Shown: in pieces, positions 1 to 4,629 of the stretch
Position numbering within the stretch: position 1 is the stretch's first letter
Layout of the letters: each line of letters starts with the position of its first letter
DNA from: Alphaproteobacteria bacterium UBA3307
Lineage (GTDB): Bacteria > Pseudomonadota > Alphaproteobacteria > RF32 > CAG-239
Direction: 5' to 3'
Length of the DNA stretch: 5,981 nucleotides
NCBI GenBank assembly: GCA_002361365.1
Contig: DEST01000035.1
Span: 1-5,981 of the forward strand
Notes under the pieces: generated by a model
The model's database searches: none
What the model saw: only the letters and a program-made list of their open reading frames with translations
What the model was told of the DNA's origin: nothing
Translations under genes and position numbers: made by a program

Positions 1-1
1 G

Positions 2-586
2 GCGGCTATTGAAAAAAATTCACCATCACTGATTTTGTTAGATTGGATGTTACCGGAAATTTCCGGTTTGGAATTATGTAAAATTATTCGCAACAATCCG
101 GAATGGAAAAATATTCCGATTATTATGTTGACAGCAAAAGGGCAAGAAGAAGATAAAGTGGCCGGACTTTCCGCCGGTGCTGATGATTATGTAACCAAAC
201 CTTTTTCGGTGCCTGAACTGTTGGCGCGGATTCAAACTAATTTACGTCGTGTCGGCAATGTTGTATCCAGCATCAAAAAAGAATACATTTTTCAGGATAT
301 TGTGCTTAAAACGGTGGAAAAAAAGGTTTTTCGCGGAGAAAATTATGTGCAACTGGGTCCCACCGAATTTCGTATATTACAATTGTTGATTACCAATCCG
401 CATCAGGTCTTTTCGCGTGATGATGTGTTAAAAGCCGTTTGGGGGCAAAGTATTTATGTAGAACCGCGAACGGTAGATGTACATATTCGGCGTTTGCGCA
501 AAGCTCTTAATGAATTTGGACCTGATTATATTCGCACTATTCGCGCTACCGGATATTCGCTTGATGAGCATCAGATAGAAGAATAG
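2..586 (+). CDS. phoB: Phosphate regulon response regulator PhoB (5' partial)
   Basis: Two-component response regulator of the OmpR/PhoB family; in the known family it is phosphorylated by PhoR under phosphate limitation and activates pho-box promoters. The frame is open from base 2 and gives 194 visible residues; about 40 N-terminal residues, including the acidic pair of the receiver domain, lie off the window (E. coli PhoB is 229 aa). Visible receiver motifs: LILLDWMLP with the phospho-acceptor Asp at 41-43, MLTAKG with the conserved Thr, and TKPF with the conserved Lys at 197-199. The C-terminal winged helix runs from about base 290, with GPTEFRIL, VFSRDDVLKAVWG and the recognition segment YVEPRTVDVHIRRLRKAL, which differs from E. 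coli PhoB at very few positions. That match is why PhoB is preferred over another OmpR-family member. A TTG at 35 is internal Leu, not a start. No kinase gene is visible; phoR or pst-phoU genes may lie upstream, unseen. Confidence 0.85.
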   Translation, partial: AAIEKNSPSLILLDWMLPEISGLELCKIIRNNPEWKNIPIIMLTAKGQEEDKVAGLSAGADDYVTKPFSVPELLARIQTNLRRVGNVVSSIKKEYIFQDIVLKTVEKKVFRGENYVQLGPTEFRILQLLITNPHQVFSRDDVLKAVWGQSIYVEPRTVDVHIRRLRKALNEFGPDYIRTIRATGYSLDEHQIEE

Positions 587-608
587 GGACTATTATTTAT
601 ATTTTTTT
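582..608 (+). terminator. Weak candidate terminator of phoB
   Basis: A 5-bp inverted repeat AATAG/CTATT with a GGA loop (582-594) spans the phoB stop codon, and a T7 run follows at 602-608 on the plus strand. The stem is short, AT-rich and separated from the T run by 7 nt, so it would be a poor intrinsic terminator. It lies across the convergent ends of phoB and the Xre gene. The minus strand shows no T run after the same hairpin, so any activity would be for phoB only. Confidence 0.25.
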
Positions 609-1039
609 GATTTTGGATGAACAATATTATCCACCAAATTAAAAATCTGATGAGCTATTTCTCGGTTGGGTATTTGATAATAATTGTGCACAAGCTGCAT
701 TGCTTCCGGTCTTGTCATCGGGTCGCTTAATTTTACGCCTTTGTTTTCACTGTTTTCCGACAATAACAAAGATCTGTTTTGCGGAGGTATATCATCAAAA
801 AAATAAGACATCGGAACTTTTAAAATTTGAGAAATATCCCATAAACGACTTACACTGAGGCATTTGCTTCCATTTTCATATTTGATGATTTGCTGAAAGT
901 TCATTCCCATCAAGTCAGCAAGTTGTTGTTGTGTACAATTGAGTAATATGCGTCGTACCCGCATTCGCTCGCCGACAACTTTGTTGATGTAATGTTCTTT
1001 ATATGTTGATATTGCTGTGTCTGGTAAGTCAATTTGCAT
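593..1039 (-). CDS. Xre-family helix-turn-helix transcriptional regulator
   Basis: Small DNA-binding protein of 148 aa, acting as a cytoplasmic repressor or regulator; its target is unknown. The HTH_3 domain covers about residues 22-77: GERMRVRRILLN (helix 1), TQQQLADLMG (helix 2), then the recognition helix NFQQIIKYENG (47-57), followed by SRLWDISQILKVPMSYFFDDI. The tail RPEAMQLVHNYYQIPNREIAHQ (110-131) matches the C-terminal extension of the alphaproteobacterial single-domain Xre proteins, where ETLxLVRxYYxI is usual. The start at 1039 is chosen because GGAG lies 8 nt upstream. The frame stays open to an ATG at 1114, but that ATG has no ribosome site and the extra 25 codons would run through a terminator hairpin. 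The gene converges on phoB with 6 bp between stop codons. The 195-bp upstream region has inverted repeats that could be autoregulatory operators. A function in envelope or phosphate control cannot be inferred from position alone. Confidence 0.85.
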   Translation of the reverse strand: MQIDLPDTAISTYKEHYINKVVGERMRVRRILLNCTQQQLADLMGMNFQQIIKYENGSKCLSVSRLWDISQILKVPMSYFFDDIPPQNRSLLLSENSENKGVKLSDPMTRPEAMQLVHNYYQIPNREIAHQIFNLVDNIVHPKSKKYK

Positions 1040-1047
1040 ATCTGTTT

Positions 1048-1051
1048 CTCC
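1048..1051 (-). promoter_or_regulatory. Ribosome binding site deciding the Xre start
   Basis: GGAG on the minus strand, 8 nt before the ATG at 1039, in the context AATGGAGAAACAGATATG. It is the only good Shine-Dalgarno match near any in-frame start of this gene. It also begins only 3 nt after the T tract of the upstream terminator, so terminator and translation start are packed together. Confidence 0.75.
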
Positions 1052-1054
1052 ATT

Positions 1055-1089
1055 AAAAAAGACTATGACATCATTTGATGCACATAGTC
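1055..1089 (-). terminator. Intrinsic terminator in the Xre leader
   Basis: On the minus strand GACTATG (1089-1083) pairs with CATAGTC (1067-1061) over 7 bp. Inside, CATC (1080-1077) pairs with GATG (1072-1069) around an AAAT loop; a G-T wobble and one bulged T join the two parts, giving about 12 pairs. Six T residues follow directly (1060-1055). This is a textbook Rho-independent terminator for leftward transcription; the plus strand has no T run after it. It lies 15 nt upstream of the Xre start codon and about 145 nt beyond the lplT-aas stop codon. It may end the autotransporter-aas transcript, act as an attenuator of the regulator gene, or end a small RNA. Confidence 0.75.
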
Positions 1090-1110
1090 CGTATAATAAA
1101 ATATCTGACT

Positions 1111-1148
1111 GCATAAAAATTATAAATCAATAGGTATTATTTTTATGC
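1111..1148. repeat. 14-bp inverted repeat (13 of 14 matched), possible operator
   Basis: Arms 1111-1124 and 1135-1148 pair at 13 of 14 positions, with the first ten (GCATAAAAAT / ATTTTTATGC) perfect and a 10-nt spacer. It is not followed by a T run on either strand, so it is not a standard terminator. The left arm contains a TATAAT box in minus orientation (1119-1124). An operator for the adjacent Xre regulator that covers the promoter, or an RNA hairpin in its leader, would both fit. The AT-rich composition makes some chance pairing expected, but the perfect GC-ended 10-bp arms stand out. Confidence 0.5.
1119..1124 (-). promoter_or_regulatory. Candidate -10 box (TATAAT) for the Xre gene
   Basis: A perfect TATAAT in minus orientation, which would place a transcript start near 1112 and a leader of about 73 nt before the Xre ATG. 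No good -35 box is seen 16-18 nt upstream (CATAAA at 17 nt spacing), so it would need activation, or it is a chance match in AT-rich DNA. A start here would exclude the ATG at 1114 as the translation start. Confidence 0.25.
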
Positions 1149-1158
1149 TTCTGAAAAA

Positions 1159-1187
1159 TATATATGCAAACTAAAGTTTAACTTCAA
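1159..1187 (-). promoter_or_regulatory. Candidate sigma-70 promoter for the Xre leader
   Basis: Minus strand TTGAAG (1187-1182, 4 of 6 to TTGACA), a 17-nt spacer, and TATATA (1164-1159, 4 of 6 to TATAAT). An 11-nt palindrome, AAGTTTAACTT (1174-1184 on plus), overlaps the -35 side and spacer. Spacing is ideal but both boxes are only moderate matches in an AT-rich region. Confidence 0.35.
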
Positions 1188-1199
1188 TGATTATTTTAG

Positions 1200-1209
1200 G
1201 TGTATACAC
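1200..1209. repeat. Palindrome GTGTATACAC
   Basis: Perfect 10-bp palindrome between the lplT-aas stop and the candidate promoter of the Xre gene. Size and symmetry suit a dimeric regulator's site, and it lies just upstream of the candidate -35 box. No second copy was noticed in this window, so a binding role is only a suggestion. Confidence 0.25.
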
Positions 1210-1227
1210 AACAAAATACAACTTTAA

Positions 1228-1246
1228 AATAATATTAAATATTATT
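1228..1246. repeat. 19-nt AT-only palindrome across the lplT-aas stop codon
   Basis: Nine perfect pairs centred on 1237, all A-T, spanning the TAA stop (1235-1237) and the last Asn-Asn-Ile codons of lplT-aas. With no G or C and a one-base centre it would form only a weak hairpin, followed on the minus strand by a short TT. It might assist 3'-end formation but is not a convincing terminator. Confidence 0.2.
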
Positions 1247-4200
1247 GTCAACATATAATTTGGTTGCGGAAACATAATCAAATTTTCCACTGCCTAAAAG
1301 TGGTGGATGCAGGTCATAAACAATTTCTCGCGGAATCCACAGTTCGCTAATACCTTGAGTTTGAAAATATTTTTTTATCGTTGCCACGTTTGCCTTGTCA
1401 TCAGAAGTTATCAACACCAATTTTTCGCCTTTTTTCTCGTCTTCTATTGCAATGATACCTTGCTTTGCTTCCGGATAGAGTTGCTCAAGCAATTGCTCAA
1501 CTGCACTAAGAGAAATCATTTCTCCGCCGATTTTGGCAAATCTTTTGATGCGTCCACAGATACTCATAAATCCTTCATCATCAAATCTGACGATATCACC
1601 CGTATCATACCATATATCGGTTTTTTCTAACACTTTAGGGTTATCCGCACGCATATATCCCTGCATTATGTTATCACCTTTGACCAACAGTTTACCTCCA
1701 TCGGTAACGCCGTCAACATTTTCTAAGCGCGTATTAATGCGTGTCAGTACGCGTCCTACTGTATTTTCTTTATAAAATATGGGGGTATTAACTGCCAAAA
1801 CCGGTGCAGTTTCGGTTGTGCCATAACCTTCAAAGATGCGTACACCAAATTTTTTGTACCACATTTCAGCCGTACGTTTTTTAAGTTTTTCTCCGCCGAC
1901 AACGGCAAAACGGATTGAAAAAAAGTCGTATGGATGCGCACGTCGGCCATACCCATATAAAAACGTATCTGTTCCTAAAATAGCGGTTGCTTGAATATCA
2001 TACGCAATTTCCGGTACAATTCGGTAATGCAGAGGAGAGGGGTATAAATATGTTTTAACGCCATATAGCATCGGGAGCAAAGTGCCGACAGTCAATCCAA
2101 AAGAATGAAACATAGGCAGTGCATTTAAAATCACGTCGCAGGAATTAAACGGAACAGCCAAATGTATTTGCAATGTGTTTGCCAGCAAATTGCGATGCGA
2201 CAACAACACCGCTTTAGGCAATCCTTCAGAGCCTGATGTGTACAAAATAACAGCGGTATCCGAAGATTTTGCCGTTGCTTTACGTCGTGTAAAATAGCGA
2301 GCCAGACCAATTAGTTTATCGGCTGCAGAAACTTGAGAAACCAAGTCTTCTAAGCAGATTTTTTCGGCTCCGGTGTTATCAATACAATCTTCCAGACGCT
2401 GCAATTTTCCGGCTGTTATAAATTGGTGAGCTGTTATAACTTTTTTCAATCCTACTGTTTTAAGACACGACGTAAATTGTCGGTCTCCTAGAGAAAAATT
2501 AAGCATTACCGGTATTTTACCAACACAGTGCAATGCTAAAAAACTTACTAATCCGGCTAAACTGTTAGGCAACAATACACCAACATATTTTTCAGTAGCA
2601 AAAATTCGTTCATATACTCGTCCCAATACATAAATTTTTTGCAGCAATTGTTTGTAATTTAGTGTTTTTTTACCAATATCTGTTGCTATTTTATGATTAC
2701 TGCCATAAATTTTTTCAGCTCTCAAAAAGGCGTTAAACAACGGCATTTCTATATTGGTTGTATCATAAATCATCTCAGCCATAATATCGTGCAAGCATAA
2801 AGCAGCAGCCTGTCGCCGCTCACGTCCGCTCAGGTTTTTATTTTGCAGATTTATTTTACAAGGTGGCAAGATAGTCAATTGTATTTGAGGAAACATCTTG
2901 GCATTTACTATATTTTTGATATATGAAAATTTGGAATATTGCGGGCCGTTAATTCTCAATGGCAAGATATTTGCCCCTGATTTTTCTGCGACCACACCTG
3001 TGCCTTCATATATTTTCATCAGAGAGCCGGTTACACTGATTCTGCCTTCCGGAAAAATCATAACCGTTTGCCCTTGGTTGATTACGTCAATCAGTGAGCG
3101 AATTGCAAGGGGATTTGTCGGATTCAGCGGGCAAAAATTAACTAACCCGCTAAACATACGCACAAACCATTTTCTCTCCCAAGCGCTATCAATGGCAAAT
3201 GTCAGCTTGCGCGGCAAATATACGGCAGCAAGTAATCCGTCCAACAGTGATATATGATTGGCTATAATTAGAGTTCTTGAACCGGAATTTTCCAGATTTT
3301 TCAAGCCTTTAACTTTAACTTTAAATAGTAAACCTAAAACGATATAAAACAGTGAGCGTATCAACGAATCCGGCAACAATCGACAGATATAAATTGTCAG
3401 GGCAAAACTTGTCAGTGCTGTCATTAAAAATAATTCAGTAATATCTAAACCTATGCCGAGTAAAATGGTGGATATAACTGCCACAAAAACCATTCCGAGG
3501 GAATTGATGATATTATTTCCCGCAATAATTGAGGCTACATAATTTTTAGGCGCACGTTTTTGCATCAGCGCATTCAGCGGCACCACATACATTCCGCCAA
3601 AAAAAGCCAGAGCAAACATAAACAACGCCAAAATCAAACCTCGTATTGTCCTTAAAAATTCTGTTGCCGGAATAATATCTGTAGGTGTTGTGTAACCGTA
3701 GCTTAAAAGGTATATTGTCAATGTGCACATACTTAATCCGATGGCACTTAACGGTACATACAAAACAGAAACTCGACCTTTAAGCAGTTTGTTACAAAAC
3801 AGGGAGCCGGCCCCGACTCCGCAAGCAAACAAAATCAAATATACAGTTACAACCAAAGGTTCGGTATTAAAATATTTACCGCAAAGCGGAAAAATGTTGG
3901 TGGCATAAAATGCACCGACCATCCAAAACCATGTAGCTCCGAGAATGGCTCTGAAAATAATGACTCGAGATTTTATCAGCCGCAGATTGTCTCGGAGCTG
4001 TTTTAATAAATTAAGATTTATATGCAGATTATTATTAACACCTTCTGTGTTTGGTATTTTGTATGCGGCAAGTATTCCGATAACAGAGCACAGTATCAAC
4101 AAAAAAATGCCGGCATTTACGGATAGAACCGTTCCCAGAATAGTGCCTAGAATAATCGAAATATAGGTACTTCCTTCAACATATGCATTGCCGGCGACCA

Positions 4201-4615
4201 GTTCTTCCGTGCGCAAAAGTTGTGGCAAAAGCGCATATTTTATCGGTCCGAAAAAGGTGGATTGCGCTCCCATTAAAAACAGCAATATTATTAACAGAGA
4301 GATACTTTGTGTTAAAAATAACGCGCCTGCTCCAAGCATTAAACAAAGTTCGGTAATTTTCAAAATGCGTACCAAAAACGCCCGATTATATTTATCGGCA
4401 ATCAGTCCAGCCAGTGCCGAAAATAAAAAATAAGGCAAAATAAACATTCCGGCAATTATATTGGAATATACACTTGCCACTTGAGTGTTTGCCGCAACCT
4501 TGAATGCAACAAACGTCAGCAAAGTATTTTTGAACAAATTATCATTTAAGGCTCCGAAAAATTGCACAATCAACAGCGGTACAAAACGCGTGTCTCTAAA
4601 CAGATTATTATTCAT
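1235..4615 (-). CDS. aas: Fused lysophospholipid flippase / acyltransferase / acyl-ACP synthetase (LplT-PlsC-Aas)
   Basis: An inner-membrane protein of 1126 aa that should flip 2-acyl-lysophospholipids inward and re-acylate them with fatty acid activated on ACP. Residues 1-412 are an MFS transporter like LplT: about 12 membrane segments, QFFGALNDN near the N terminus, the loop motif GLIADKYNR (70-78), FGPIKYALL (122-130) and VVPLNAL (344-350). The PlsC-type domain, about 430-580, has NHISLLD (catalytic His454 and Asp459), FPEGRIS (521-527) and GSLMKIYEG. The AMP-forming domain, about 640-1126, has YTSGSEGLPK (792-801), PLFHSFG-like PMFHSFGLTVG, EGYGTTE (929-935), WYDTGD (1002-1007), GRIKRFAKIGGEM (1021-1033) and GSGK with the adenylation Lys1111. 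All key residues are present. E. coli has lplT (397 aa) and aas (719 aa) as separate neighbouring genes; here they are one frame with no linker, joined near residue 413. A purine-rich GGGAAGAG precedes the start. Confidence 0.93.
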   Translation of the reverse strand: MNNNLFRDTRFVPLLIVQFFGALNDNLFKNTLLTFVAFKVAANTQVASVYSNIIAGMFILPYFLFSALAGLIADKYNRAFLVRILKITELCLMLGAGALFLTQSISLLIILLFLMGAQSTFFGPIKYALLPQLLRTEELVAGNAYVEGSTYISIILGTILGTVLSVNAGIFLLILCSVIGILAAYKIPNTEGVNNNLHINLNLLKQLRDNLRLIKSRVIIFRAILGATWFWMVGAFYATNIFPLCGKYFNTEPLVVTVYLILFACGVGAGSLFCNKLLKGRVSVLYVPLSAIGLSMCTLTIYLLSYGYTTPTDIIPATEFLRTIRGLILALFMFALAFFGGMYVVPLNALMQKRAPKNYVASIIAGNNIINSLGMVFVAVISTILLGIGLDITELFLMTALTSFALTIYICRLLPDSLIRSLFYIVLGLLFKVKVKGLKNLENSGSRTLIIANHISLLDGLLAAVYLPRKLTFAIDSAWERKWFVRMFSGLVNFCPLNPTNPLAIRSLIDVINQGQTVMIFPEGRISVTGSLMKIYEGTGVVAEKSGANILPLRINGPQYSKFSYIKNIVNAKMFPQIQLTILPPCKINLQNKNLSGRERRQAAALCLHDIMAEMIYDTTNIEMPLFNAFLRAEKIYGSNHKIATDIGKKTLNYKQLLQKIYVLGRVYERIFATEKYVGVLLPNSLAGLVSFLALHCVGKIPVMLNFSLGDRQFTSCLKTVGLKKVITAHQFITAGKLQRLEDCIDNTGAEKICLEDLVSQVSAADKLIGLARYFTRRKATAKSSDTAVILYTSGSEGLPKAVLLSHRNLLANTLQIHLAVPFNSCDVILNALPMFHSFGLTVGTLLPMLYGVKTYLYPSPLHYRIVPEIAYDIQATAILGTDTFLYGYGRRAHPYDFFSIRFAVVGGEKLKKRTAEMWYKKFGVRIFEGYGTTETAPVLAVNTPIFYKENTVGRVLTRINTRLENVDGVTDGGKLLVKGDNIMQGYMRADNPKVLEKTDIWYDTGDIVRFDDEGFMSICGRIKRFAKIGGEMISLSAVEQLLEQLYPEAKQGIIAIEDEKKGEKLVLITSDDKANVATIKKYFQTQGISELWIPREIVYDLHPPLLGSGKFDYVSATKLYVDNNI

Positions 4616-4618
4616 TCA

Positions 4619-4626
4619 CTCTTCCC
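4619..4626 (-). promoter_or_regulatory. Ribosome binding site of lplT-aas
   Basis: GGGAAGAG on the minus strand, ending 3 nt before the ATG at 4615 (the GGGAA core ends 6 nt before it). It fills most of the 14-nt interval after the autotransporter stop codon (4630-4632). The lack of any room for a promoter supports co-transcription, and ribosomes ending on the upstream gene could re-initiate here. Confidence 0.55.
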
Positions 4627-4629
4627 AAA

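Larger units (their letters stand above)
1055..1152 (-). ncRNA. Possible leader RNA or small RNA upstream of the Xre gene
   Basis: If leftward transcription begins at the candidate promoter at 1159-1187, the first base would fall near 1152 and the RNA would stop at the T tract at 1060-1055, about 98 nt. It would contain two hairpins: the AT-rich one at 1111-1148 and the terminator at 1061-1089. Starting from the TATAAT box at 1119-1124 instead would give about 57 nt. No riboswitch family is recognised and no small open frame with a ribosome site was found in it. This is an inference from promoter-like and terminator-like sequences only. Confidence 0.25.

Noticed and set aside
562..573. Small inverted repeat TGATG-AG-CATCA at the end of phoB
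   Set aside because: Five pairs around a 2-nt loop, inside the coding sequence and without an adjacent T run on either strand; not a credible terminator.
35..586. A complete 183-aa regulator starting at the TTG at 35
   Set aside because: The frame is open to base 2, and the residues before the TTG (AAIEKNSPSLIL) align with the PhoB receiver core. The codon is the second Leu of LILLDWMLP. The gene is cut by the window edge.
1061..1089. Pho-box-like sequence (ATGACATCATTTGATGCACAT) near phoB
   Set aside because: It resembles a Pho box only loosely, lacking two CTGTCAT repeats at 11-bp spacing. The symmetry is fully explained by the terminator hairpin.
2898..4433. Several open frames of 60-120 codons on the plus strand opposite lplT-aas (for example 2898-3257, 3945-4166, 4188-4433)
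   Set aside because: They lie antisense to a strongly conserved coding region, show no domain or good ribosome site, and their low-complexity content fits mirrored codons of the real gene.
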